This document shows positions 8,059-17,838 of a DNA stretch of 64,000 nucleotides, in pieces. The stretch is from Streptomyces sp. ASQP_92 (GTDB taxonomy: Bacteria; Actinomycetota; Actinomycetes; Streptomycetales; Streptomycetaceae): positions 248,001-312,000 of the forward strand of contig NZ_JAODUA010000003.1 of the NCBI RefSeq assembly GCF_025399895.1. The letters run 5' to 3'. Positions within the stretch are counted from its first letter, which is position 1. Every line of letters starts with the position of its first letter. The notes under the pieces are model-generated. The model did not search any database. It had not been told where the DNA came from and saw nothing but the letters and a program-made list of their open reading frames with translations. Position numbers and translations under genes: made by a program.

Positions 8059-9918
8059 ATGCCCATCGCCGCCGAGAACCGTGAGCTCAGCCCGTACACC
8101 GGCTGGACCCGCGCGCACTGGGAGCGCTCGGCGGACCAACTCCTGCTCGCCGTACGGCCCTACGCCTCGCCCGGGCGGGGGCTCATCAATCTGCCCGGCG
8201 CCCGCCCCAGCTGGTCGGGCCCCCGCTCGGACGGCCTCGAAGGCTACGCCCGCACCTGGCTGCTGGCCGCCCTGCGCGTGGCCGGCGCCGGCGGCGAGGA
8301 TCCGCACGGCCACCTCGACCGTTACGCCGACGGCCTGGCCGCGGGCACCCGACAGCCCGTACCCACGGGCCAGTTGGACCCGGCGTCTCCCGACGCCTGG
8401 CCGCTGACCACCCACGTACCGCAGGCGATCGTCGAGTCCGCGTCCGTCGCGCTCGGGCTGCGCCTCACCCGCCCCTGGCTGTGGGACAAGCTCGACGACC
8501 GCACCCGCCGGCGCACCGTGGACTGGCTGCTGCCGGCCCTCGGCCCGTCCCCGGTCGACAACAACTGGTGGCTGTTCGGCCTCACCGTCGCCGGATTCCT
8601 CCAGGACGCCGGCATCGAGACCGACCGCGCCGCGGCCACCATCGAACGCGCCCTGGCGCGCGTCGACCAGTGGTACCTCGGCGACGGCTGGTACAGCGAC
8701 GGCCCCCACCGCTCCTTCGACCACTACAACGGCTGGGCCCTGCACTTCTATCCCGTACTCCACGCCCATCTGGGTGAAAACCAGGAACTCCTGGACCGCT
8801 ACGGCCCCAGGCTGCATGCCCAACTCGACGCCCACGCCCGGATGTTCGGGGCGGACGGCGCGCCCATGCCCTACGGCCGTTCACTCACCTACCGGTTCGC
8901 CGCCGCGGCCGCGCCCTGGCTCGGCGCCCTCACCGGCCACACCCCGCTCACCCCCGGCGCCACCCGCCGACTGGCCTCCGGCAGCCTGAAGTACTTCCTG
9001 GACCGGCCGCCCGGCCGGGGCGCGACGGATGCCGCCGGCCTGCTCACCCTGGGCTGGCACGGCCCCTACCCGCCGGTGATCCAGCACTACTCGGGCCCCG
9101 CCTCCCCGTACTGGGCCGCCAAGGGATACCTCGGGCTGCTCCTGCCGCCCGAGCACCCCGTCTGGACGGCCGTCGAGGAGCCGCTGCCCGCCGAGACCGA
9201 GGACGCCACCGCGACCCTCGGCCCGCCGGGCCTGCTGGTCCAGGCGACCGTCGACGACGGCCTGGTCCGGCTGCACAACCACGGCAGCAACAACCACGTG
9301 GGCGGCGGCGCGGACGAGGATCCCTGCTACTCCCGCTTCGCCTACTCGACCGGCACCGGACCGACCGCGCGGGGTGTGCCCGACAACCACTTCGGGCTGA
9401 TGTCACAGGGTGAGTCCACCACGCGCGGCCCCGCGACCCCCCTGGGCAGCGGCCCCGGCTGGGCGGCATCCCTGTCCGAGCCGCGACCGGGCCCGCCCGG
9501 GGTGCGGATCGTGTCGGTCACCCTCGCGCACGGCCGTGCCGAACTCCGCGCCCATCTGGTCATCGGGGCCGCCCCCGGCACCCCGGTCCGCCAGACGGGC
9601 TGGGCCACCACCCCCGGCCGCACCGGCCAGCTGCACCCGGTGCACGGATACTCGGCCGAGGTGCGCCGACTGCCCGCCGGATCAACCCTGTTCGGCCCCG
9701 GCTCCGAGCTGCTGGCGCTCGACGGAACGACCGGCGCCACGCAGTCCCTCTTCGTCGCGCTGGCCTCCCTCACCGCGCGGCCGGACCCGGGCCCGGTCCA
9801 CGCGCTCGCCGACGTCCAGGTCACCGGCCACACCGTACGGATCACCTGGCGGGACGGAACCGCCTGCCGGCTCGTACTCGACCCGGCCTCGCCGACCGTT
9901 CGCACAGAGGACGAGTGA
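8059..9918 (+). CDS. DUF2264 domain protein
   Basis: 619 residues, cytoplasmic by absence of a signal peptide. The N-terminal 370 residues are rich in Trp, Tyr and His (NNWWLFG, GWYSDGPHRSFDHYNGWALHFYP) and match the DUF2264 family, predicted to have an (alpha/alpha)6-barrel related to polysaccharide lyases and unsaturated glucuronyl hydrolases. The remainder is beta-rich. The ATG has GAGGGAG 10 bases upstream; an upstream in-frame GTG at 8017 lacks this. Shared operators with the transport operon suggest it processes the imported oligosaccharide, perhaps a uronate-containing one. The substrate is inference only. Confidence 0.85.
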   Translation: MPIAAENRELSPYTGWTRAHWERSADQLLLAVRPYASPGRGLINLPGARPSWSGPRSDGLEGYARTWLLAALRVAGAGGEDPHGHLDRYADGLAAGTRQPVPTGQLDPASPDAWPLTTHVPQAIVESASVALGLRLTRPWLWDKLDDRTRRRTVDWLLPALGPSPVDNNWWLFGLTVAGFLQDAGIETDRAAATIERALARVDQWYLGDGWYSDGPHRSFDHYNGWALHFYPVLHAHLGENQELLDRYGPRLHAQLDAHARMFGADGAPMPYGRSLTYRFAAAAAPWLGALTGHTPLTPGATRRLASGSLKYFLDRPPGRGATDAAGLLTLGWHGPYPPVIQHYSGPASPYWAAKGYLGLLLPPEHPVWTAVEEPLPAETEDATATLGPPGLLVQATVDDGLVRLHNHGSNNHVGGGADEDPCYSRFAYSTGTGPTARGVPDNHFGLMSQGESTTRGPATPLGSGPGWAASLSEPRPGPPGVRIVSVTLAHGRAELRAHLVIGAAPGTPVRQTGWATTPGRTGQLHPVHGYSAEVRRLPAGSTLFGPGSELLALDGTTGATQSLFVALASLTARPDPGPVHALADVQVTGHTVRITWRDGTACRLVLDPASPTVRTEDE

Positions 9919-9959
9919 GGGCACACCGCGCCGCCCACGCGGGCTTGGCCCCAACTGGC

Positions 9960-10733
9960 TTACTGCGGACCGTACTTGCGGCCCGTCCTGGAGGTCAGCC
10001 CGCCGAGCACGCCGCGCGGCGCCAGCTTCACCGCGCCCATCAGCGCCTTGTAGCGCGGGTCGGGGATGGAGAGGGACTTGCCGCGCGCCAGGTCGGTCAG
10101 GGCGGCCGCCACGAGCTTGTCGGCGTCCAGCCACATCCAGCCGGGAATGTTGTCGGTGCCCATGCCGGCCCGCTCGTGGAACTCGGTCCGTACGAACCCG
10201 GGGCACAGCGCCATCATCCGCACCCCGGACCCGGCGAGGTCCCGGGCCGCGCCCTGGGTGAACTGCACGACCCACGCCTTGGACGCGCCGTAGGTGCCGC
10301 GCGGCACGAAGGCCGCGACCGAGGCCACGTTGACGACGCCCCCGCGCCCGCGCTCGCGCATCGAGGCGGTGGCGGCGGACGTCAGCCGCAGGACCGCCTC
10401 GATGTGCACCTTCACCATGGTCAGCTCGTCCGCCATGGGCACTTCGAGGTAGCGGCCCTTGTTGGCGAACCCCGCGTTGTTGACCAGCAGGTCCACCGGT
10501 CGCCTGGGCTGGGACAGCCGTTTCTCGACCGCGGTGATCCCGTCCTCGGTGGACAGGTCGGCGGTCAGCACCTCGGCCTCGATGCCGTGCCGGTCGTGCA
10601 GCTCGGTGGCCTGCTCGCTGAGCCGTTTGCCGTCCCGGGCCACCAGCACCAGATCGTGTCCATCGGCCGCCAGGCGCCGCGCGAACGCGGCGCCGATGCC
10701 CGCCGTCGCTCCCGTAATCAGTGCAGTCGTCAT
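9960..10733 (-). CDS. Short-chain dehydrogenase/reductase
   Basis: 257 residues, classical SDR. The cofactor loop is TGATAGIG (residues 7-14), followed by NNAG and the catalytic Ser with YxxxK (YGASKAWVV). An Arg-containing segment after the second strand favours NADP(H). Substrate unknown. A TACCGT -10-like box ends 6 bases before the ATG, suggesting a leaderless message; the open frame continues upstream but without a ribosome site. It converges with the DUF2264 gene and is probably not part of its regulon. Confidence 0.88.
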   Translation of the reverse strand: MTTALITGATAGIGAAFARRLAADGHDLVLVARDGKRLSEQATELHDRHGIEAEVLTADLSTEDGITAVEKRLSQPRRPVDLLVNNAGFANKGRYLEVPMADELTMVKVHIEAVLRLTSAATASMRERGRGGVVNVASVAAFVPRGTYGASKAWVVQFTQGAARDLAGSGVRMMALCPGFVRTEFHERAGMGTDNIPGWMWLDADKLVAAALTDLARGKSLSIPDPRYKALMGAVKLAPRGVLGGLTSRTGRKYGPQ

Positions 10734-10860
10734 AGGCGCACGGTAATGCCCCCGCCGAGCGCCCGACGACCGCCCCCGCCCCGCCGCCGAACCGGTGGTG
10801 ACCGCCATGAACTGCCCCAAGAGCGGCCGTTCTTCCCGGCCGCGCCCGGCGCCGCGACGC

Positions 10861-11529
10861 CTAGGAGCCGTGCTTCGACAGGTACGTCTGCGCGGCCTCG
10901 CGCGCCTCGGGGTCCAGGGCGTCGCCCGCGGCCAGGACGCGCGGCAGCAGGGCCCGCTCGGTCGTGAACGCACGGAACCAGAAAGCGACCGAAACTTCGT
11001 GATCCGGTCGTTCGATCAAGGTGACTGGGTCACCCACCCGGACCTCGCCCGGTTCGATCACCCGGAAGTACGCGCCCGGAACGGCCGCCTGTGTGAAGCG
11101 CCGGACCCAGCCCTTCTGATCGAGCCAGCCCGCGAACGTCCGGCACGGAATGCGCCCGGACGCCACTTCGAGGACCGCGTCCCGGCCTATGCGCCAGCGC
11201 TCGCCGATCCGGGCGTCGTTCACATCGACCCCGCACGTCGTGAGGTTCTCGCCGAAGGAACCGTTGGGCAGGGCGCGGTCCAGCTCCTTCGCCCAGACGT
11301 CCAGGTCCTCGCGGGCGTAGGCGTAGACCGCCTGGTGGTCACCGCCGTGATGGCGCAGGTCGCAGACGTCGTCCCCCTCGACACCGCTGCCCCCCACGCC
11401 CCTGGCGCCGGGCGCGAAGACCCGGACCGCGCCGCTGGTCGGACGCTTGTCGATGCCGGTGACGCCGCCCTGGGCATCGGTGTACCCGACGGCCTTGGCG
11501 CGGCCGAGATTCACAGAAAGAAGCTCCAT
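10861..11529 (-). CDS. MOSC domain protein (YiiM-like)
   Basis: 222 residues with the MOSC signature: GGDHQAVYAY, GSFGENLT, the invariant Cys in RIPCRTF, and a C-terminal helical region as in YiiM. Family members bind the molybdenum cofactor and reduce N-hydroxylated compounds such as 6-hydroxylaminopurine, or pass sulfur to the cofactor. Cytoplasmic. The ATG follows TAGCGT by 6 bases (box at 11536-11541), so the transcript is probably leaderless. It is divergent from a LysR regulator 80 bases away, which may control it. Confidence 0.85.
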   Translation of the reverse strand: MELLSVNLGRAKAVGYTDAQGGVTGIDKRPTSGAVRVFAPGARGVGGSGVEGDDVCDLRHHGGDHQAVYAYAREDLDVWAKELDRALPNGSFGENLTTCGVDVNDARIGERWRIGRDAVLEVASGRIPCRTFAGWLDQKGWVRRFTQAAVPGAYFRVIEPGEVRVGDPVTLIERPDHEVSVAFWFRAFTTERALLPRVLAAGDALDPEAREAAQTYLSKHGS

Positions 11530-11535
11530 GGCCGA

Positions 11536-11609
11536 ACGCTAACCGAGCCGCACCCAAAGCCGCGCCACGATTTTACTCGCAGCCTCCAAGATTCGCTTAT
11601 GCTTGCCGC
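11536..11609. promoter_or_regulatory. Divergent MOSC/LysR promoters with a LysR-type box
   Basis: To the left, TAGCGT (11536-11541 on the minus strand) lies 6 bases before the MOSC ATG. To the right, TATGCT (11598-11603) lies 6 bases before the LysR ATG. An inverted repeat CAAG-N11-CTTG (11587-11605), the T-N11-A architecture of LysR operators, overlaps the rightward -10 and would allow autorepression. Confidence 0.5.
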
Positions 11610-12503
11610 ATGATCGAGGCCCGTCACCTCCGCGTCCTGCGCGCCGTCGCCGCCACCGGTTCCTTCTCGGCGGCCGCGCGCGAGCTGGGTTGCACCCAGC
11701 CCGCCGTCAGCCAGCAGATGAAGGCCCTCGAATCGTCCGCCGGCACCCCGCTCCTCATCCGCACCGGCCGCGAGATGCGCCTGACCCAGGCCGGCGAGGC
11801 CCTGGTCCGGCACGCCTCTGGGATCCTGGCCGGTCTTACCGCCGCCGAGGAGGAGGTCGCCGCCATCGCGGGCCTGCGGGCCGGCCGGGTGCGCCTGGTC
11901 TCCTTCCCGAGCGGCTCCTCCACGCTCGTACCGACCGCGCTCGCCGCCCTGCGCGCGGCCCACCCCGGCACCCGGGTCTCGCTGGTGGAGGCCGAGCCGC
12001 CGCGCTCGGTGGAGATGCTGCGCGAGGGCGACTGCGACATCGCGCTGGCGTTCCGGTACGGCTCGAACGCCACGGAGTGGGACGACCTGGTGGTCCGCCC
12101 GCTCCTGGTCGACCGCCTCGTCGGCCTGGTGCCCGAGGGGCACGCACTGGCGGAGGCGGGCACCGTCGCCATCAAGGACCTGGCGGACGAACCCTGGATC
12201 GCGGGCTGCCCGCGCTGTCGGCGGCAGTTGGTGGAGGTCTGCGAGGAGGCCGGGTTCACCCCGCGCATCGACTTCGCGACCGACGACTACCCGGCGGTGG
12301 TCGGCCTGGTCGGCGCAGGGCTCGGCGTCGCGGTGATGCCGGAGCTCGCCATCGAGTCCGTACGCCCCAAGGGGGCCCGCACGGTGACCGTCGAGCCGGC
12401 CGTCCAGCGGGAGATCGTCGCGCTCACCCTGCCCGACCTGGCCCAGGTCCCGGCCGTCGCGGCCACGCTGGACCAGCTCACCCGGGCCGCCGAGCGCGAC
12501 TAG
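11610..12503 (+). CDS. LysR family transcriptional regulator
   Basis: 297 residues, the usual family length. The N-terminal winged HTH is at residues 1-60 (VAATGSFSAAARELGCTQPAVSQQMKALE), and a two-lobed effector-binding domain follows from about residue 90. A pair of cysteines in GCPRCRRQL sits in the effector domain. The ligand is unknown. It is divergent from the MOSC gene; a CAAG-N11-CTTG box lies over its own promoter. The transcript is probably leaderless, since a -10-like TATGCT ends 6 bases before the ATG and no ribosome site is present. Confidence 0.92.
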   Translation: MIEARHLRVLRAVAATGSFSAAARELGCTQPAVSQQMKALESSAGTPLLIRTGREMRLTQAGEALVRHASGILAGLTAAEEEVAAIAGLRAGRVRLVSFPSGSSTLVPTALAALRAAHPGTRVSLVEAEPPRSVEMLREGDCDIALAFRYGSNATEWDDLVVRPLLVDRLVGLVPEGHALAEAGTVAIKDLADEPWIAGCPRCRRQLVEVCEEAGFTPRIDFATDDYPAVVGLVGAGLGVAVMPELAIESVRPKGARTVTVEPAVQREIVALTLPDLAQVPAVAATLDQLTRAAERD

Positions 12504-12616
12504 ACGCGGCCGCGTCCCCTCGCCGACGGGCAGGACGCCAGGTGCCCGCCAGGGGCCCGGCACTGGGCCGGACGGCGCAGGAACGTTTCTGCGTATCCGG
12601 TGTGCTCCGCGGTCCC

Positions 12617-12946
12617 TCAGGTCGCGCCCATGCCGCCTCCGGCCGGGGCCGCGGCCGTCACCAGGCGGTTGCGCGCCCTGCCCATGAGCTCTTCGCGCTC
12701 GTCCTCGGTGAGCCCGCCCCACACCCCGTAGGGCTCGCGTACCGCCAGGGCGTGCGCCGCGCACTGCGCACGCACCGGGCAGCGCATGCACACCTCTTTC
12801 GCCGAGCTCTCGCGCGCGCTCCGCGCCGCGCCGCGCTCGCCCTCCGGGTGGAAGAAGAGCGAGCTGTCGACCCCGCGGCAGGCCGCGAGGAGCTGCCAGT
12901 CCCACAGATCGGCGTTCGGTCCGGGAAGGCGGGAGAAATCTGCCAT
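12617..12946 (-). CDS. whiD: WhiB-like iron-sulfur regulator WhiD
   Basis: 109 residues with the four cluster-binding cysteines C23, C53, C56 and C62 (C-x29-C-x2-C-x5-C), the GVWGG turn and the basic C-terminal helix of Wbl proteins. The sequence opening (MADFSRLPGPNADLW) and its position next to bldM identify WhiD. WhiD carries a [4Fe-4S] cluster, binds region 4 of the housekeeping sigma factor HrdB and is needed for late sporulation. The start is the ATG at 12946 with AAGGGG about 9 bases upstream. It diverges from bldM across a shared 426-bp regulatory region. Confidence 0.93.
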   Translation of the reverse strand: MADFSRLPGPNADLWDWQLLAACRGVDSSLFFHPEGERGAARSARESSAKEVCMRCPVRAQCAAHALAVREPYGVWGGLTEDEREELMGRARNRLVTAAAPAGGGMGAT

Positions 12947-13189
12947 TGCTCTAGTCCCCTTGAAACCGTGCTGAGGCGGATGGGCGGCCGGTACAGAACG
13001 GGTGCGCACGGGGGCTCATCCGAAACGTACGTACCGACGAAGGTACATCTCTTGTGTAAGTAGATGTAAATATGACTCATTGGGAATCTAGCCACAGACA
13101 CCAGCAAAAGGGAAGAAAAGCCGCTAAATGGGGCATAGCCCAAAAAGTTGGGCCGCCGACTCGCGAGACTCTCCTGTGTGCACGGTTCC

Positions 13190-13202
13190 TCACGTAGAGT
13201 GC
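13190..13202 (+). promoter_or_regulatory. BldD-box-like sequence
   Basis: TCACGTAGAGTGC fits seven of the nine fixed positions of the published BldD consensus TNACNC(A/T)GNGTNA. It lies 20 bases upstream of the bldM promoter. BldD represses many sporulation genes during growth, so the position makes sense, but a single near-match is weak evidence. Confidence 0.4.
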
Positions 13203-13221
13203 CGAACGTGCCCGCCCGACC

Positions 13222-13249
13222 CGTAACTCTTTCGAGTGACCGTCGTTGA
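13222..13249 (+). promoter_or_regulatory. Sigma-BldN-type promoter of bldM
   Basis: CGTAAC (13222-13227), exactly 16 bases, then CGTTGA (13244-13249) is identical to the published sigma-BldN consensus CGTAAC-N16-CGTTGA. bldM is a known direct target of BldN. The expected transcript would have a leader of somewhat over 100 bases before the bldM ATG. Confidence 0.9.
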
Positions 13250-13372
13250 GAGTGCGGAAGCGATTGAAACAACAAGCGCTCGGGCAAGTGTCCGAGAGCG
13301 TCAGTCGCTCAGGTGACACATGTACCCAGCCTGGAGGCTCAAGGTGACGCGCATCAGCTGCGGAGGGCGGCC

Positions 13373-13984
13373 ATGACATCAGTCCTCGTCTGCGACGACT
13401 CCCCTCTTGCCCGCGAGGCGCTCCGCCGCGCGGTTGCGACCGTGCCCGGCGTCGAGCGTGTGACGACGGCGGCCAACGGCGAGGAAGTCCTCCGCCGCTG
13501 GGGTGCCGACCGCTCGGACCTGATTCTGATGGACGTACGCATGCCCGGTCTGGGCGGTGTGGAGACGGTCCGTCGGCTGCTGTCCGCCGATCCGGGCGCC
13601 CGGATCATCATGCTCACGGTCGCCGAGGACCTCGACGGGGTCGCGCTCGCGGTCGCCGCTGGTGCCCGCGGCTATCTGCACAAGGACGCCTCGCGCGCCG
13701 AGTTGCGGGCGACCGTCACCCAGGCGCTCGCCGACCCGACCTGGCGGCTCGCGCCGCGCAGGCTGCGGTCGGCCGAGATGGGTGCGGCGCCGACGCTCAC
13801 CGCGCGCGAGATCCAAGTCCTCGAGGGCATGAGCCACGGCCGCTCGAACGCCGAGATCGGCCGCGAGCTGTTCCTTTCCGAGGACACGGTCAAGACGCAC
13901 GCCCGCCGACTGTTCAAGAAGCTCGGCGCCTCCGACCGGGCGCACGCCGTGGCGCTCGGTTTCCGCTGGGGTCTGGTGCGCTGA
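13373..13984 (+). CDS. bldM: Orphan response regulator BldM
   Basis: 203 residues. The receiver domain (residues 1-120) has acidic residues D8/D9, the phosphoacceptor-position D54 in ILMDVRMPG, and a Lys in LHKD. The C-terminal LuxR/FixJ-type HTH is at about 140-200 (LTAREIQVLEGMSHGRSNAEI). Position and sequence identify BldM, which controls genes for aerial mycelium as a homodimer and late sporulation genes as a heterodimer with WhiI, independently of a cognate kinase. The ATG at 13373 has GGAGGG closely upstream; an in-frame ATG 20 codons earlier lacks one. Transcribed from the BldN-type promoter at 13222. Confidence 0.95.
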   Translation: MTSVLVCDDSPLAREALRRAVATVPGVERVTTAANGEEVLRRWGADRSDLILMDVRMPGLGGVETVRRLLSADPGARIIMLTVAEDLDGVALAVAAGARGYLHKDASRAELRATVTQALADPTWRLAPRRLRSAEMGAAPTLTAREIQVLEGMSHGRSNAEIGRELFLSEDTVKTHARRLFKKLGASDRAHAVALGFRWGLVR

Positions 13985-14010
13985 CGGCAGGTGAGACAGC
14001 CGGTCGGAGC

Positions 14011-14034
14011 CCCGTCCGCCACCGGGCGGACGGG
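14011..14034. terminator. Hairpin after bldM
   Basis: A perfect 10-bp stem (CCCGTCCGCC / GGCGGACGGG) with a 4-base loop lies 27 bases after the bldM stop. It has no T-run, as is usual for Streptomyces terminators. Confidence 0.6.
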
Positions 14035-14148
14035 CCCGGTCGTCCCGCGAACGGCAGCAGTAGGTGTTGCTTCCGCCGCGATGCCGCATCCTTGTAGGTG
14101 TGGAGTTCCTCGGGGACAGGTCGGTCGAGCGGGAGGGGGGTGCAGGGG

Positions 14149-14823
14149 ATGAGTTCCGGCGCACCCGCTCATAACGCTTCGGTGCACAACTACGGACGCG
14201 GTGCCACGGAAGGGACGACGCCGAGGCACCATGGATCGATGCGCGACGACGAGGCTACGGCCCAGGGGGTCATCGGTGCACTCGTTCACCGTGCTGTCGA
14301 CGGGGACGAGCAGGCCACGCATGATCTGCTCGCGCATGTCCATCCCCTCGCGCTGCGCTATTGCCGCACCCGGCTCAACCGGCTGCCGGGTGATGCTCGC
14401 CACTTCGTGGAGGACCTCGCCCAGGAAGTCTGTGTCGCCGTCCTGATGGCGCTGCCGCGCTACCGCGACACCGGGCGCCCCTTCGAGGCCTTCGTCTTCG
14501 CCATCGCCTCGCACAAGGTCGCCGATCTCCAGCGGGCCGCGATGCGCCACCCCGGTTCGACGGCCGTGCCCTCCGACGAGATGCCGGAGCGGCCCGACGA
14601 CTCGCTCGGACCCGAGGAGCGGGCGCTGCTCAGCAGCGACGCCGAGTGGGCCAAGAAGCTGCTGGCCAACCTTCCCGAGAACCAGCGCGAGCTCCTGGTG
14701 CTGCGGGTCGCCGTCGGCCTCACCGCCGAGGAGACCGGGCAGATGCTCGGCATGTCGCCCGGCGCCGTCCGGGTCGCCCAGCACCGCGCGCTGAGCCGGT
14801 TGCGCGCCCTCGCCGAGCAGTAG
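14149..14823 (+). CDS. shbA: ECF-like sigma factor, ShbA type
   Basis: 224 residues. Region 2 is recognisable ([19 protein letters not shown], about residues 85-105). Region 4 HTH lies near the C-terminus ([21 protein letters not shown]). An N-terminal extension of about 25 residues precedes the conserved part, so MRDDEAT at 14239 is an alternative start; I chose the ATG at 14149 because AGGGG is just upstream. Location between bldM and guaB matches ShbA, which in S. griseus directs transcription of the housekeeping sigma gene hrdB. No anti-sigma gene is adjacent. Assignment rests on sequence character and synteny recalled from memory. Confidence 0.82.
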   Translation: MSSGAPAHNASVHNYGRGATEGTTPRHHGSMRDDEATAQGVIGALVHRAVDGDEQATHDLLAHVHPLALRYCRTRLNRLPGDARHFVEDLAQEVCVAVLMALPRYRDTGRPFEAFVFAIASHKVADLQRAAMRHPGSTAVPSDEMPERPDDSLGPEERALLSSDAEWAKKLLANLPENQRELLVLRVAVGLTAEETGQMLGMSPGAVRVAQHRALSRLRALAEQ

Positions 14824-14849
14824 GAGGCGTGTGTTCGGCGTGCCCATAG

Positions 14850-16496
<1,647 letters not shown>

Positions 16497-16510
16497 TCCG
16501 CACCACCCGA

Positions 16511-16547
16511 CGAGGGGCGGCCCGGGAGTTCCCGGGGCCGCCCCTCG
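16511..16547. terminator. Hairpin between guaB and its paralogue
   Basis: CGAGGGGCGGCC (16511-16522) pairs with GGCCGCCCCTCG (16536-16547), with an additional CGGGA/TCCCG inner stem and one bulged base. It should separate guaB transcription from the next gene. Confidence 0.7.
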
Positions 16548-16602
16548 CTCGTATGTCGGGGATACTGGGGCATGCAGACGTAGAGGGAAAGGCCCACACA
16601 AC

Positions 16603-17727
16603 GTGACTGAGATCGAGATCGGGCGCGGCAAGCGCGGCCGCAGGGCGTACGCGTTCGACGACATCGCCATCGTCCCGAGCCGGCGCACCCGGGACCCGAA
16701 GGAGGTCTCGATCGCCTGGCAGATCGACGCCTACCGTTTCGAGCTGCCCTTCCTGGCCGCCCCCATGGACTCCGTGGTGTCGCCGCAGACGGCGATCCGC
16801 ATCGGTGAGCTCGGCGGCCTCGGCGTGCTGAACCTCGAGGGTCTGTGGACCCGGTACGAGGACCCGCAGCCGCTGCTCGACGAGATCGGCGAGCTGGACG
16901 AGGCCAACGCGAGCCGCCGCCTCCAGGAGATCTACGCGGCGCCCATCAAGGAAGAGCTGATCGGCCGCCGCATCAAGGAGGTGCGCGACTCCGGTGTGGT
17001 CACCGCCGCCGCGCTCTCCCCGCAGCGCACCGCCCAGTTCTCCAAGGCGGTCGTGGACGCGGGGGTGGACATCTTCGTCATCCGCGGCACCACCGTCTCG
17101 GCCGAGCACGTCTCGGGCGCGGCCGAGCCGCTGAACCTGAAGCAGTTCATCTACGAGCTGGACGTCCCGGTCATCGTCGGCGGCTGCGCCACGTACACCG
17201 CGGCCCTGCACCTGATGCGCACCGGCGCGGCCGGCGTTCTGGTGGGCTTCGGCGGCGGCGCCGCGCACACCACCCGCAACGTCCTGGGCATCCAGGTCCC
17301 GATGGCCACCGCCGTCGCCGATGTCGCCGCGGCCCGCCGCGACTACATGGACGAGTCCGGCGGCCGCTATGTCCACGTCATCGCGGACGGCGGCGTGGGC
17401 TGGTCCGGCGACATCCCGAAGGCGGTCGCCTGTGGCGCCGACGCGGTGATGATGGGCTCCCCGCTGGCCCGCGCCACCGACGCGCCGGGCCGCGGCCACC
17501 ACTGGGGCATGGAGGCCGTCCACGAGGACGTGCCGCGCGGCAAGCTCGTGGACCTGGGCATCGTGGGCACCACCGAGGAGATCCTCACGGGCCCCTCGCA
17601 CACCCCCGACGGTTCGATGAACCTGTTCGGCGCCCTGCGCCGCTCGATGGCGACGACCGGCTACAGCGAGCTCAAGGAGTTCCAGCGGGTCGAGGTCACG
17701 GTGGCGGACGCGCAGCACAAGCGCTGA
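16603..17727 (+). CDS. guaB3: GuaB3 family IMP dehydrogenase-related protein
   Basis: 374 residues, a TIM-barrel related to guaB but lacking the CBS domains. The cofactor/substrate barrel motifs align (VGGCATYTAALHL; VIADGGVGWSGDIPKAVACG). The loop equivalent to GPGSICTTR reads GFGGGAAHTTR, placing His222 where IMPDH has its nucleophilic Cys. Normal IMPDH chemistry through a thioimidate is therefore not expected at this position. The family is conserved in actinobacteria and cyanobacteria; its role is debated. The GTG start has GAGGGAAAGG upstream. Confidence 0.9.
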   Translation: MTEIEIGRGKRGRRAYAFDDIAIVPSRRTRDPKEVSIAWQIDAYRFELPFLAAPMDSVVSPQTAIRIGELGGLGVLNLEGLWTRYEDPQPLLDEIGELDEANASRRLQEIYAAPIKEELIGRRIKEVRDSGVVTAAALSPQRTAQFSKAVVDAGVDIFVIRGTTVSAEHVSGAAEPLNLKQFIYELDVPVIVGGCATYTAALHLMRTGAAGVLVGFGGGAAHTTRNVLGIQVPMATAVADVAAARRDYMDESGGRYVHVIADGGVGWSGDIPKAVACGADAVMMGSPLARATDAPGRGHHWGMEAVHEDVPRGKLVDLGIVGTTEEILTGPSHTPDGSMNLFGALRRSMATTGYSELKEFQRVEVTVADAQHKR

Positions 17728-17774
17728 CGTTTGCACCGCGTGCCGCCCGCATAAGGGCGTGCCGCCCGCATAGA

Positions 17775-17813
17775 GGGAGGGCCCGTACCGCGACGAGCGG
17801 TACGGGCCCTCCC
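17775..17813. terminator. Bidirectional terminator after guaB3
   Basis: A perfect 17-bp stem (17775-17791 with 17797-17813) with loop GACGA lies between the convergent guaB3 and the membrane-protein gene, 48 bases from one stop and 26 from the other. Two copies of GTGCCGCCCGCATA precede it (17740-17753 and 17759-17772). Confidence 0.85.
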
Positions 17814-17838
17814 GCATGTGGTCCCCGGCGGCTCCCGG

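Larger units (their letters stand above)
12947..13372. promoter_or_regulatory. whiD-bldM divergent regulatory region
   Basis: 426 bases without a gene and notably AT-rich for this chromosome between about 13060 and 13145. It holds a sigma-BldN-type promoter (13222-13249), a BldD-like half-palindrome (13190-13202) and a perfect inverted repeat of GCCCAA and TTGGGC (13138-13153) of unknown role. No small ORF is convincing. Confidence 0.75.

Noticed and set aside
12617..12946. Calling the WhiB-like gene wblE or whiB
   Set aside because: The LPGPNADLW opening, cysteine spacing and bldM neighbour fit WhiD; WhiB and WblE have different N-termini and locations.
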